From NCBI RefSeq assembly GCF_014287775.1, contig NZ_JACOOZ010000006.1, positions 177,418-241,417 of the forward strand: a DNA stretch of 64,000 nucleotides, in the 5' to 3' direction. Both the position numbers and the translations under genes were made by a program. The notes under the pieces were generated by a model. The model worked only from the letters and a program-made list of their open reading frames with translations. It searched no databases and was not told where the DNA came from. This DNA comes from Eubacterium_G segne. GTDB taxonomy: Bacteria; Bacillota; Clostridia; Lachnospirales; Lachnospiraceae. Shown one piece after another: positions 34,632-43,868 of this stretch. Numbering within the stretch: the first letter of the stretch is position 1; each line of letters starts with the position of its first letter.

Positions 34632-35696
34632 TTAATAAGTCATAGCCTTTTCTTCGCCACTCATAACCCTTAATGCACCCTGTGCTAAAGCTAATAATTC
34701 ATCTTCACCAGGATAAATTGTTATAGGAGCAAGGAAACTTACAGCGTTCTTGAAGTATTCCTGAGTGATAGCATTGTAAGCAATACCACCTGTTAAGATA
34801 ATCTGGTCAATCTTACCACCAAGAACAACAGCCATAGCACCGATTTCTTTTGCTAACTGATAATGGAAAGCATCCATTACTAACTGGGCTTTTTCATCAT
34901 CCTTAGCCATTTTTACAAGGTCTCTCATATCGTTAGTTCCAACATAAGCATTGAAACCACCGTTACCGTTAATCATCTTTGAAACTTCAGCCTGAGTATA
35001 TTTTCCGCTAAAGCAAAGCTTCATTAAAGCACCTGATGGAAGTCCACCTGATCTTTCAGGAGAGAAAGGACCGTCACCATCTAAAGCATTGGCAACATCA
35101 ATAACCTTGCCGTTCTTATGAGCTCCAACTGAAACACCGCCACCCATATGAACAACGATTAAGTTAAGGTCTTCATATGCTTTTCCAACTTCTTTCGCAT
35201 ATCTCTTAGCAACAGCCTTCTGGTTTAATGCATGGAAAATTGAAATTCTTGGCATTTCAGGGTGACCTGAAAGTCTTGCAACGTCCTGTAATTCATCAAC
35301 AACTACAGGGTCAACAATATATGATGGAACATTGATTTCAGATGCAATCTCTTTAGCAAGAATACCGCCTAAGTTAGAAGCATGCTGTCCCTGTTTTCCA
35401 ATCTTTAAATCCTCTAATAATTCAGGTGTTGTTTCATATGTACCACCTGGTATTGGTTTAAGAAGACCACCACGACCTACAACAACATCAATATCATTAA
35501 GGTCTACACCTTTTTCCTTTAAAACATCAAGAATAACTTCTTTTCTGAAATCCTTCTGATCATAAATAGTAGCATACTGTGCAATCTCTTCTGTAGAATG
35601 TCTGAGAGTTTCTTCCATTAACTGGGTTTCATCTTCATAAACACCAATTTTAGTAGAAGTAGAACCCGGATTAATAATTAAAATTTTATATGACAT
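34632..35696 (-). CDS. buk: Butyrate kinase
   Basis: Transfers the phosphate of butyryl-phosphate to ADP, giving butyrate and ATP. The 354 residues belong to the acetokinase fold, with the N-terminal INPGSTSTKIGVY phosphate loop, VGRGGLLKPIPGGTY, VVHMGGGVSVGAH and ILTGGIAYN. It follows ptb with an 11-base gap. Together with the thl-etf operon on the other strand, this completes a butyrate pathway inside 10 kb. Confidence 0.96.
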   Translation of the reverse strand: MSYKILIINPGSTSTKIGVYEDETQLMEETLRHSTEEIAQYATIYDQKDFRKEVILDVLKEKGVDLNDIDVVVGRGGLLKPIPGGTYETTPELLEDLKIGKQGQHASNLGGILAKEIASEINVPSYIVDPVVVDELQDVARLSGHPEMPRISIFHALNQKAVAKRYAKEVGKAYEDLNLIVVHMGGGVSVGAHKNGKVIDVANALDGDGPFSPERSGGLPSGALMKLCFSGKYTQAEVSKMINGNGGFNAYVGTNDMRDLVKMAKDDEKAQLVMDAFHYQLAKEIGAMAVVLGGKIDQIILTGGIAYNAITQEYFKNAVSFLAPITIYPGEDELLALAQGALRVMSGEEKAMTY

Positions 35697-35707
35697 AACT
35701 GCCTCCT

Positions 35708-36619
35708 TTATTTTAATTTCTCTGCAACGATTGCTGCAAGAGCAATAGAGTTAACTTTAACTTCAAATTCATCTGAACGGGATGTAAGAATAACAGGAGC
35801 TTTTGTACCTGTTAAAATATTACCGTTTTTACATTCAGCAGTGTGAACTAATGCCTTATATGTAATGTTACCTGCGTGAATATCAGGGAATAATAATACA
35901 TCAGCATCACCAACAATTTTTCTGTTAGTTGTTCCTTTGTGGAATGCAGCCTGAGGCTCAATAGCAAGGTCAAGGGAAAGAGGTCCGTCAACGATACATC
36001 CTTCAATTTCACCATTTTCATTCATTTTTGTAAGTTCGTCAGCATCAACTGTGCAAGGCATCTTAGGGTTTACAACTTCAACTGCTGCAAGTGGTGCAAC
36101 CTTAGGACACTCAATGCCACAGGCATGAGCAATTTCAACTGTGTTTCTAATAATGTTTGCCTTTGTTTCGAGATTAGGATAAGGAACAAAAGCAACGTCT
36201 GATAAGAATAAAAGATGATCAATACCCTTTATTTCAAATACGCAAACATGTGATAATGTTTTGTCTGTTCTTAAACCAACTTCCTTATCTAATACACTCT
36301 TAAGGAATGATTTTGTATCAATAAGTCCCTTCATGTACATATCAGCTTCGCCGTCATGAACTAATTTAACAGCAGTTCTTGCTGCTTCAATAGGATCGGC
36401 AACATCGATTATTTTATAATCATTTAAATGCATTTTAAGAACCTGTGCAATTGTTCTTATTTTAGATTCATCACCAACTAAAATAGCATCGGCAATGCCT
36501 CTTTCTTTTGCAGCCTTTACAGCCTCCAAAACAGCATCATCGTGTGCGCATGCTACAGCAACAGTCTTTTTAGGACAATCTGCAACCTGTTTTAGTAAAT
36601 CATCAAAACTTTTACTCAT
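35708..36619 (-). CDS. ptb: Phosphate butyryltransferase
   Basis: Swaps CoA of butyryl-CoA for phosphate, giving butyryl-phosphate for Buk. The start at 36619 (MSKSFDD) gives 303 residues, the normal size, and is preceded by AAGAGG; longer in-frame starts would add an odd Cys/Trp-rich leader. Motifs include AVACAHDDAVLEAVKAAKE, ADMYMKGLIDTKSFL, GPLSLDLAI and LLFPDIHAGNITYKAL, as in the phosphate acyltransferase family. It is the first gene of ptb-buk-pspC. Confidence 0.95.
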   Translation of the reverse strand: MSKSFDDLLKQVADCPKKTVAVACAHDDAVLEAVKAAKERGIADAILVGDESKIRTIAQVLKMHLNDYKIIDVADPIEAARTAVKLVHDGEADMYMKGLIDTKSFLKSVLDKEVGLRTDKTLSHVCVFEIKGIDHLLFLSDVAFVPYPNLETKANIIRNTVEIAHACGIECPKVAPLAAVEVVNPKMPCTVDADELTKMNENGEIEGCIVDGPLSLDLAIEPQAAFHKGTTNRKIVGDADVLLFPDIHAGNITYKALVHTAECKNGNILTGTKAPVILTSRSDEFEVKVNSIALAAIVAEKLK

Positions 36620-36650
36620 ATTCATGTACCTCTTAAATTTTATTTTCTTC

Positions 36651-36671
36651 AAATATTGCCCTGCAATATTT
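36651..36671 (-). promoter_or_regulatory. Palindrome in the ptb leader
   Basis: AAATATTGC and GCAATATTT form perfect 9-bp arms around a 3-base spacer, about 10-30 bases downstream of the expected transcription start. It could be an operator or a leader hairpin. I do not know a matching regulator. Confidence 0.5.
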
Positions 36672-36688
36672 GGGATAAACCACCTTAA

Positions 36689-36717
36689 ATAATAGCACCA
36701 GCACCACATTCGGTCAA
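36689..36717 (-). promoter_or_regulatory. Promoter of ptb-buk-pspC
   Basis: Read on the minus strand, TTGACC (36717-36712) and TATTAT (36694-36689) are 17 bp apart and lie about 70 bases before the ptb start. Confidence 0.7.
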
Positions 36718-36774
36718 GGAAAAACGCTGTTTATAGGGAAAAGATGTTCCATAAAAAGTATAAATATTTTCTAA

Positions 36775-36803
36775 TTGCTAACTTTAACCATAAAGGGTAT
36801 ACT
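36775..36803 (+). promoter_or_regulatory. Promoter of the ABC exporter pair
   Basis: TTGCTA (36775-36780) and TATACT (36798-36803) are 17 bp apart, 33 bases before the start codon. Confidence 0.6.
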
Positions 36804-36836
36804 TGTTTAGTAAAAAATTAATTTGAGGACGTATTC

Positions 36837-38564
36837 ATGAAGAGTTTACTAAAGTATTTAAAAAATTATAAGAAGGAATCATTTTGCGCACCATTGTTTA
36901 AAATGCTTGAAGCATGTTTTGATTTAATTGTACCGTTAGTAGTATCAGCAATTATTGACAATGGTATAAAGACAAATGACACATCATATGTGTTAAAAAT
37001 GGGAGGAGTTCTTGTATTATTAGCTTTTGTGGGACTGGCATTTTCCATTACAGCCCAGTATTTTGCTGCAAAAGCATCAGCCGGTTTCGGACAGGAATTA
37101 AGACATGAGTTATTTAGTCATATTCAAAAGCTTTCCTATACCAATGTAGATAAATACGGCGCATCTACATTTATTACAAGAATGACAGCAGACGCGAACC
37201 TTGTTCAGTCTCAGGTAAACATGGCTCTCAGACTGTTACTTCGTTCACCTTTTATTGTTTTCGGTGCCATGATTATGGCATTTTTTGTTGATTTTAAAAC
37301 CGCATTGGTATTTGCTGTTTCCATACCGGTTTTGTCAGTTATAGTATATGGAATAATGCTTATAACAATTCCTCTTTACAAAAAGGTTCAGGGAGCTCTT
37401 GACAAGGTAATGGGAAGTACCAGAGAAAATTTAAGCGGTACAAGAGTTATCAGGGCTTTTAATAAGGAAGATGAAGAAATTGACAGATATAATAGTGAAA
37501 ATGAACTATTAAATAAATTTCAGATTTTTGCCGGAAAAATTTCCACAATAATGAATCCTATGACCTATATAGTTATAAACGTTGCTATTATTGCAATTTT
37601 GTGGATAGGTGGGGAAAGGGTTGATACAGGCATACTGACTCAGGGAAAGGTTGTTGCCTTAGTTAACTATATGTCTCAGGTTTTAGTTGAATTAGTTAAA
37701 TTGGCAAGTCTTATTATTAATCTTACAAAGGCATTTGCTTCCGCGAAAAGAATACAGGACATATTTGATATACCATGCAATATAGAGCAGGGAACTTTAA
37801 AGCAGGGTAGTGATAAGGAAAATATTGTGGAATTTGACAATGTATCCTTAACCTATGAATTATCAAAGGAGCCATCCATAGAAGGAGTAAATCTTAAAGT
37901 TAAAAAAGGTCAGACTATTGGAATCATAGGTGGAACAGGCTCTGGAAAAACCACCCTTGTAAATCTTATACCAAGATTTTATGATGCCACGGAAGGCACC
38001 GTTAAAATAGAAGGTGTAGATGTAAAGGAGTTTAATAAGGAAGAACTGGGAATGAAGGTTGGTATAGTACCTCAAAAGGCATTGTTGTTTAAGGGAACTA
38101 TTAGAAGCAATCTTTTGTGGGGGAATGAAAATGCCACGGAAGAAGATATGATAATGGCGTTAAAACGTTCCCAAAGCTATGATTTTGTTATGGAAAAGGA
38201 TAACGGCTTAGATGCTGATGTGGCACAAAACGGAAAGAACTTTTCCGGAGGACAAAAACAGCGTCTTAGTATTGCAAGAGCTCTTGTAAGAAATCCGGAA
38301 ATCCTTATATTAGATGACAGTTCTTCAGCACTGGATTTTGTTACAGATGCAAAGCTTAGGGCAGCCATAAAGGAATTAAAGGATACCACGGTTTTTGTGG
38401 TTTCCCAAAGAACTGCTGCCATAATGGATGCAGATAACATTTTAGTGTTAGATGACGGAAAAGTAGCAGGAGTGGGAAAACATGAGGAATTGCTGGAAAA
38501 TTGTCATGTATATAAAGAAATATATGATTCACAGTTTAAAAAATCACAAGAGGAGGGCAAATAA
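36837..38564 (+). CDS. ABC exporter half-transporter, subunit A (degenerate ATP site)
   Basis: 575 residues: six helices (about 1-300), then an ATPase domain with Walker A GGTGSGKTT and signature NFSGGQKQR. The Walker B region reads LILDDSSSALDF, so the catalytic Glu is Asp, and the switch is VVSQRT, with Gln for the usual His. Such changes mark the degenerate half of heterodimeric exporters of the BmrCD/TmrAB type. The stop codon touches the start codon of subunit B (38562-38567), so the two are made in equal amounts. The substrate, likely a drug or lipid, is unknown. Confidence 0.92.
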   Translation: MKSLLKYLKNYKKESFCAPLFKMLEACFDLIVPLVVSAIIDNGIKTNDTSYVLKMGGVLVLLAFVGLAFSITAQYFAAKASAGFGQELRHELFSHIQKLSYTNVDKYGASTFITRMTADANLVQSQVNMALRLLLRSPFIVFGAMIMAFFVDFKTALVFAVSIPVLSVIVYGIMLITIPLYKKVQGALDKVMGSTRENLSGTRVIRAFNKEDEEIDRYNSENELLNKFQIFAGKISTIMNPMTYIVINVAIIAILWIGGERVDTGILTQGKVVALVNYMSQVLVELVKLASLIINLTKAFASAKRIQDIFDIPCNIEQGTLKQGSDKENIVEFDNVSLTYELSKEPSIEGVNLKVKKGQTIGIIGGTGSGKTTLVNLIPRFYDATEGTVKIEGVDVKEFNKEELGMKVGIVPQKALLFKGTIRSNLLWGNENATEEDMIMALKRSQSYDFVMEKDNGLDADVAQNGKNFSGGQKQRLSIARALVRNPEILILDDSSSALDFVTDAKLRAAIKELKDTTVFVVSQRTAAIMDADNILVLDDGKVAGVGKHEELLENCHVYKEIYDSQFKKSQEEGK

Positions 38565-40310
38565 ATGAAAGATAATATGATTTCACAAAAAGAGGCTCTC
38601 ATAGAACTGGGAAAAAGAATAAAAAAATATTGGTACATGTTGGCAGGCTCCATGGTCTTTGCTGTGGTGTATGTTGTACTATCATTGTATATTCCAAAGC
38701 TTATAGGTTATGGAACAGATAAAATTATTGATGCTAAAAAGGTAGATTTTTCGGGACTTAAGAATGTGATTTTTACCATAGTGATTTGTGCCATAGTGGC
38801 AGGAATTGCCCAGTGGATTATGGGACTATGTAACAACAGAATTACATTTAATGTAATAAGAGATATAAGAGAGGAAGCATTTGCAAAGACGCAGCGACTT
38901 CCTGTAAGCTACATTGATTCAAGGTCAAGTGGCGACATAGTAAATAATGTAATTACAGATGTTGACCAGTTAGCAGACGGTTTGCTTATGGGATTTTCAA
39001 ATCTCTTTACGGGAGTTGTAACCATTGTTTTAACCCTTATATTTATGTTGCAGACTAACTGGAAAATAGCCTTAGTTGTAATTTTAATTACACCGGTTTC
39101 TTTCTTTGTGGCAGGCTTTATTGCAAAGCGCACCTATTCTATGTTTAGAAAGCAGTCAGAAATAAGAGGTGAGCAGACGGCATTAATAGATGAAACAATT
39201 AGTGGTATTAAAGTTGTAAAAGCCTTTGGACAGGAAGAAAACACTGTTAAAAGGTTTGATGAAGTAAATGACAGATTATGTGATGTTAATATGAAGGCAA
39301 CTTTCTATTCCTCTATAACTAACCCATCTACCAGATTTGTAAACAATTTAGTTTATGCAGGGGTTACCATAAGTGGTGGTTTAGAAGCGGTTTTAACCGG
39401 AGGAATTACAGTAGGTGGTCTGACATGTATATTAAGCTATGCAAATCAGTACACAAAGCCTTTTAATGAAATATCAGGTGTTGTTACGGAACTTCAAAAT
39501 GCAATTGCATGTAGTGCAAGAGTATTTACACTGATAAATGAAGAACCGGTAAAAGATGTTGAAAAAAATGAAGATACGGTACTTGATAACATATCAGGAA
39601 AGGTCGATATTGAAAATGTTGATTTTTCCTATGTACCTGACAAAAAGCTTATAGAAAACCTGAATCTTCATGTGGCACCGGGAGAACGTGTTGCCATAGT
39701 AGGGCCTACAGGTTGCGGTAAGACTACAATAATAAATCTTCTTATGAGATTTTACGATGTTAATTCGGGAAAAATATCAGTAGAAGAAAAAGATATAAGA
39801 GATGTAACAAGAAAAAGCCTTAGAAATTCTTACGGAATGGTGTTGCAGGAAACATGGCTTAGAAATGCAACTGTAGCTGAAAATATTGCCATGGCAAAGC
39901 CTGACGCCTCAAGAGAAGAAATAATAAGTGCTGCAAAGTCAAGTCATGCTCATAGTTTTATAAAGCGTCTTTCGGAGGGATACGATACTGTTATAGGAGA
40001 AGATGGAGGAAATCTTTCCCAGGGGCAAAAACAGCTTCTTTGTATAACAAGGGTAATGCTGGCATTGCCACCAATGCTTATTTTAGATGAAGCTACTTCA
40101 TCCATTGATACAAGAACGGAAATCAGGATACAAAGGGCATTTAACAAAATGATGAAAGGAAGAACAACCTTTATTGTTGCCCACAGACTTTCAACCATAA
40201 AAGAAGCAGACTGTATTTTGGTTATGAATGCAGGAAAGATTATTGAGCAGGGAAATCATGAGGAGCTTCTTGCCAAAAAAGGATTTTATTATAAACTGTG
40301 GAACAGCTAA
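38565..40310 (+). CDS. ABC exporter half-transporter, subunit B (canonical ATP site)
   Basis: 581 residues with six helices and an ATPase domain: Walker A GPTGCGKTT, Walker B LILDEATSSIDTRTE and H-loop FIVAHRLST are canonical. The signature is the variant NLSQGQKQL, as seen in partners of degenerate subunits. It forms the heterodimer with the preceding product. Its last codons pair with the end of the converging flippase gene in a hairpin and overlap it by 4 bp. Confidence 0.92.
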   Translation: MKDNMISQKEALIELGKRIKKYWYMLAGSMVFAVVYVVLSLYIPKLIGYGTDKIIDAKKVDFSGLKNVIFTIVICAIVAGIAQWIMGLCNNRITFNVIRDIREEAFAKTQRLPVSYIDSRSSGDIVNNVITDVDQLADGLLMGFSNLFTGVVTIVLTLIFMLQTNWKIALVVILITPVSFFVAGFIAKRTYSMFRKQSEIRGEQTALIDETISGIKVVKAFGQEENTVKRFDEVNDRLCDVNMKATFYSSITNPSTRFVNNLVYAGVTISGGLEAVLTGGITVGGLTCILSYANQYTKPFNEISGVVTELQNAIACSARVFTLINEEPVKDVEKNEDTVLDNISGKVDIENVDFSYVPDKKLIENLNLHVAPGERVAIVGPTGCGKTTIINLLMRFYDVNSGKISVEEKDIRDVTRKSLRNSYGMVLQETWLRNATVAENIAMAKPDASREEIISAAKSSHAHSFIKRLSEGYDTVIGEDGGNLSQGQKQLLCITRVMLALPPMLILDEATSSIDTRTEIRIQRAFNKMMKGRTTFIVAHRLSTIKEADCILVMNAGKIIEQGNHEELLAKKGFYYKLWNS

Positions 40311-40327
40311 AAGGCTGTGCCACAGTT
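40294..40327. terminator. Shared hairpin at the overlap of two convergent genes
   Basis: AACTGTGGAACAGC (40294-40307) pairs with 40314-40327 over 14 bp with one mismatch and a 6-base loop. Both stop codons fall at the loop: TAA on plus (40308-40310) and TAG on minus (40309-40307). There is no T-run, so termination efficiency is uncertain. Confidence 0.6.
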
Positions 40328-41827
40328 TGACTTCTTAAAATCAATTTCGTTTTTTATAAAGTATAGAAATACAAGCATAATAGCAAGGGCACTTATTCCG
40401 GCAGAAACTATGTCAAACATTTTGCCGGAGAAAGAAGAAAAACTAAATATAAATTTTATCAGTTTACCCGCTACCAGACTGCAAAATAGCCAGGCAGTGG
40501 GTTTTATAATGTTATCTGTAGCGGAGAAGGAGAAATGTATTTCTTTATAAATATATAATCCGTGGAGAAGGGTTGTTAACAGATTACTTATTAAAAGTCC
40601 CCATAAATAGCCTGTTATACCAATAAGGGGAACTATAAACCAAAGACAGACAAGCCTTATAATGGTACCTATTACATTATGGACAAAGGCAGTGTTGGTT
40701 TTTCCAAGACCATGAAGTACGGAGCCTAAAGTAATGGATAAATACATAAAAGGGCAAAGCCATGCCAATATTTTGATATATTCACCTGCTTCACTATGAC
40801 CGAAAATTGTAGTTCCTATAAAATCACCATAACATAGGAAAATACCTATGCAAAATATTCCCGTGACAAAGGAGAACCATACAGATACCTCTGTGGTTTT
40901 TATTACGTTTTGAGACTTGCCACCGGCATTTTCTCCTGCAATGGCAGGTAAAATCATGGTAGAAACAGATGTATTAATGGCTGATGGAAAAGTGACCACT
41001 GGAAGTGCCATTCCGGTAAGTATTCCATAAACACTTAAGGCATCATTAGAAGTCATTCCGCTTTTTACCAGAACAATAGGTACTAATATAGCTTCTATAC
41101 ATTGAAGAAATGTAATCATTATCTTGTTAATTGTAAGTATGTATGAAACTGAAAAAAGATTTTTAATCTGAAAGAAAAGCTGGTTAATTTTAAATTTGTA
41201 GATTTTTTCAGTGCTTATTGCAATTACACAGAAAATAACCCCTCCTAATTCTGATATTACCATTGAATATACTGCAATAAGAGGAGTGATTTCTATGGCT
41301 TTTTCCACCCAGACCAGTCCTAATATGTATAGGGAAATAACCTTAACAATCTGCTCAAAAATAGAGGAAACAGCCGGAACAAAGGTTTTCTTCAGACCTA
41401 AATAATATCCCGATACACAGGCATGAAAGGTGGTAAGGGGAATGGTTATGGCTGCATATTTTAAAAGTTTTTCACATTCATTGTTTTTTATTATGTGTAA
41501 AGAAATACTGTCTGCAAAATAAAAAAGCAGAAGTGCTGTTGTAACAGACAGAAATAATGACATTATAATGCTACTTACAAATACAAGAAATTTATCTTTG
41601 TTATTACGGCTTTCTGCAACAAATCTGGATACGGCAATTTGTATTCCACCACAGCTTAAGGCAACACAAAAGCCTAAAACCGGAAAGATTAATTGAAAAA
41701 TTCCCATACCTCTTGCACCTATTAAGTTTGACAGGAATATTCTATATAAGAAACCTATTACCCTGCTTAAAACACTGGCAAGGGTAAGAATAATTGTACC
41801 TTTGATAATTTGATTTTTTACTGACAT
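40307..41827 (-). CDS. SpoVB-like polysaccharide/lipid flippase
   Basis: About 506 residues and 14 helices of the MOP superfamily. The N-terminal IIKGTIILTLASVLSRVIGFLYR and the middle part match stage V sporulation protein B and MurJ-like flippases, which move lipid-linked precursors across the membrane. I prefer the ATG at 41827 (MSVKNQ), which matches the family start; the ATG at 41842 is equally possible because neither has a clear ribosome site. The 3' end overlaps the ABC gene by 4 bp. Whether it acts in sporulation or wall synthesis cannot be told. Confidence 0.88.
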   Translation of the reverse strand: MSVKNQIIKGTIILTLASVLSRVIGFLYRIFLSNLIGARGMGIFQLIFPVLGFCVALSCGGIQIAVSRFVAESRNNKDKFLVFVSSIIMSLFLSVTTALLLFYFADSISLHIIKNNECEKLLKYAAITIPLTTFHACVSGYYLGLKKTFVPAVSSIFEQIVKVISLYILGLVWVEKAIEITPLIAVYSMVISELGGVIFCVIAISTEKIYKFKINQLFFQIKNLFSVSYILTINKIMITFLQCIEAILVPIVLVKSGMTSNDALSVYGILTGMALPVVTFPSAINTSVSTMILPAIAGENAGGKSQNVIKTTEVSVWFSFVTGIFCIGIFLCYGDFIGTTIFGHSEAGEYIKILAWLCPFMYLSITLGSVLHGLGKTNTAFVHNVIGTIIRLVCLWFIVPLIGITGYLWGLLISNLLTTLLHGLYIYKEIHFSFSATDNIIKPTAWLFCSLVAGKLIKFIFSFSSFSGKMFDIVSAGISALAIMLVFLYFIKNEIDFKKSNCGTAF

Positions 41828-41914
41828 AGCAACACATAGCAATAATTATTTATACAATTTATTCACAAAATGGGAAAAAATGCTATTAACATAAAATAAA
41901 TAAAGGAGTAGGCC

Positions 41915-43039
41915 ATGATATATCTGGATAATGCAGCAACTACAAAAATAAGCGATGGGGCAATAAAGGCAATGGAGCCTTATATAAATGAAGTGTATTC
42001 TAATCCGTCAGGAGTGTATGCTTTTTCAAAAATGTCCAAGGAACTTATTGAAGAAACCAGAAAAAACATAGCAGATTTTATAAATGCCAAACCGGAAAAT
42101 ATTTTCTTTACCTCCGGAGGAACTGAATCCGATAACTGGGCATTAGAAAACTCAAAAAATAACGGAAAACACATAATAACATCAAAAATCGAACATCACG
42201 CAATTTTAAATAAGTGTCAGCAGTTAGAAAAGGATAAAATGAAAGCAACTTACCTAAACGTAGACAGTCAGGGAGTGGTAAATGCTGATGATGTGGAACG
42301 AAATATAAGGAATGACACGGCAATTATTTCAATTATGTTTGCCAACAATGAAATTGGAACAATAGAGCCTGTAAAAGAAATAGGTAAGATTGCTAAGGAG
42401 CATAATATAATTTTTCATACAGATGCAGTTCAGGCTTTTGGGCATGTATCCATAGACGTGGAGAAAATGAATCTTGACATGATGAGTGCCAGCAGCCATA
42501 AGTTTCATGGACCAAAGGGAGTGGGATTTTTATATGTGAGAAATCCTGAAAAAATGATCCCCCTTATTTATGGAGGGGGACAGGAAAGAGGAAAACGTTC
42601 AGGAACGGAAAATGTAATTGGCATTGCTGGAATGAACGGGGCGTTACAGGAAGTGATGTCTAACTTTAATGATAGAGTGCAAAAGGAAACTAATTTAAGA
42701 AATTATCTTATAAACAGAGTTTTAAGTGAAATACCGTATATAAAATTAAACGGCAGTATGGCAAGAAGGCTTCCGGGAAATGCCAATTTTACCATTGCAG
42801 GAGTGGATGGTACCTCGTTAGTAGTATTAATGGATAATGACGGCATATGTATTTCATCAGGCTCGGCCTGTTCCTCAGGTTCAGATGCACCATCCCATGT
42901 AATATCTGCAATAGGTGTACCGGAGAAATTTGCTTATGGAACTGTAAGAATAACATTGTGCAGTGATAACACAAAGGAAGAAATTGATTACACCATTCAC
43001 AGATTAAAGGAAAACATAAAAATGTTAAGAAGCAGGTAA
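41915..43039 (+). CDS. Cysteine desulfurase (NifS/IscS family)
   Basis: Takes sulfur from cysteine for Fe-S clusters or tRNA thiolation, using pyridoxal phosphate. The 374 residues include the N-terminal IYLDNAATT, TSGGTESDNWALE, the PLP lysine in SASSHKFHGPKGVG (about residue 200) and the active Cys in SSGSACSSGSDAPSHV. No iscU or thiI is adjacent in the window, so the sulfur acceptor is unknown. An AAAGGAG site precedes the start. Confidence 0.94.
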   Translation: MIYLDNAATTKISDGAIKAMEPYINEVYSNPSGVYAFSKMSKELIEETRKNIADFINAKPENIFFTSGGTESDNWALENSKNNGKHIITSKIEHHAILNKCQQLEKDKMKATYLNVDSQGVVNADDVERNIRNDTAIISIMFANNEIGTIEPVKEIGKIAKEHNIIFHTDAVQAFGHVSIDVEKMNLDMMSASSHKFHGPKGVGFLYVRNPEKMIPLIYGGGQERGKRSGTENVIGIAGMNGALQEVMSNFNDRVQKETNLRNYLINRVLSEIPYIKLNGSMARRLPGNANFTIAGVDGTSLVVLMDNDGICISSGSACSSGSDAPSHVISAIGVPEKFAYGTVRITLCSDNTKEEIDYTIHRLKENIKMLRSR

Positions 43040-43040
43040 A

Positions 43041-43089
43041 AAAAGAAAAACTACGTGTGCCATAGGAACAAATCCATACAGCCACGTAG
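43041..43089 (-). terminator. Terminator of the PHP phosphatase gene
   Basis: CTACGTG (43051-43057) pairs with CACGTAG (43083-43089). Read on the minus strand, the stem is followed by TTTTTCTTTTTTT, which also covers the nifS stop region. Confidence 0.75.
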
Positions 43090-43100
43090 CTTTACATAAA

Positions 43101-43868
43101 TTATTTCTCATAAATCTTTAAATTATATCTGTTAGCTATATCCTCTATTTTGTTGAAACCAAAACCTATATCACAAGCCTTGTGGGCATCAGAACCTATC
43201 GTCACATATTTTCCACCAAGTTCAGTGTAACGTTTTATAATGTCTGTGTGAGGATTTGGAAAATCAAGACCCTTAGCAAGTCCTGCTGTGTTAATTTCCA
43301 ACTTTATATAGTGAGTAATAATAAACTTTAATATTTCATCAATTACATCCATGTAATCAAAAACACAGTAATTAGCATCTTTATTTGGGCTGTATCGCAC
43401 TATGTAATCCAAATGACCTAAGGTATCAACGGAATTAAAACTATGCAAAGCATCAAGGAGGGTGGAAAAGTACAATTCAAAAGCCTCCCTGTCGGTGTGG
43501 GATTCCCAAAAACTGTAATAATAAGGGTCCATATTGTCAACCACATGGCAGGAGCCTATAACAAAATCAAAGTTTACATTATGTAAAAGCTTCCTGCATA
43601 ATTGGACATTATCCATTGTAATGCCAAGTTCCACACCTTTTAGAATCTGAATTTTGTTTTTATACTTGTCTGCATAATGGTTTAATGTGTCAAAATACCT
43701 GTTAAAATCAATATAAGGTGACTCTCCTTTAACAGGCCAGTTAAAATCCTGATGGTCTGTTATGGCAATTTGTTTCATATTTAAAGAAACTGCTTTTTTT
43801 ATAATATTATCTAAAGTTTCCTCGCTGTCAAAAGAAAAACTGCTGTGAACATGATAATCTGAATACAT
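43101..43868 (-). CDS. PHP-domain histidinol-phosphatase-like protein
   Basis: 255 residues of the PHP metal-dependent phosphoesterase fold. Metal ligands are visible in YHVHSSFS, ITDHQDF, GVELGI, IGSCHVVD, LGHLDYIVRY and the late GSDAHKACDIG. The start at 43868 has AAAGGAG five bases upstream; the longer frame would lack it. The group is usually called histidinol-phosphatase (HisK), but no other his gene is near, so another phosphoester substrate is possible. Confidence 0.85.
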   Translation of the reverse strand: MYSDYHVHSSFSFDSEETLDNIIKKAVSLNMKQIAITDHQDFNWPVKGESPYIDFNRYFDTLNHYADKYKNKIQILKGVELGITMDNVQLCRKLLHNVNFDFVIGSCHVVDNMDPYYYSFWESHTDREAFELYFSTLLDALHSFNSVDTLGHLDYIVRYSPNKDANYCVFDYMDVIDEILKFIITHYIKLEINTAGLAKGLDFPNPHTDIIKRYTELGGKYVTIGSDAHKACDIGFGFNKIEDIANRYNLKIYEK

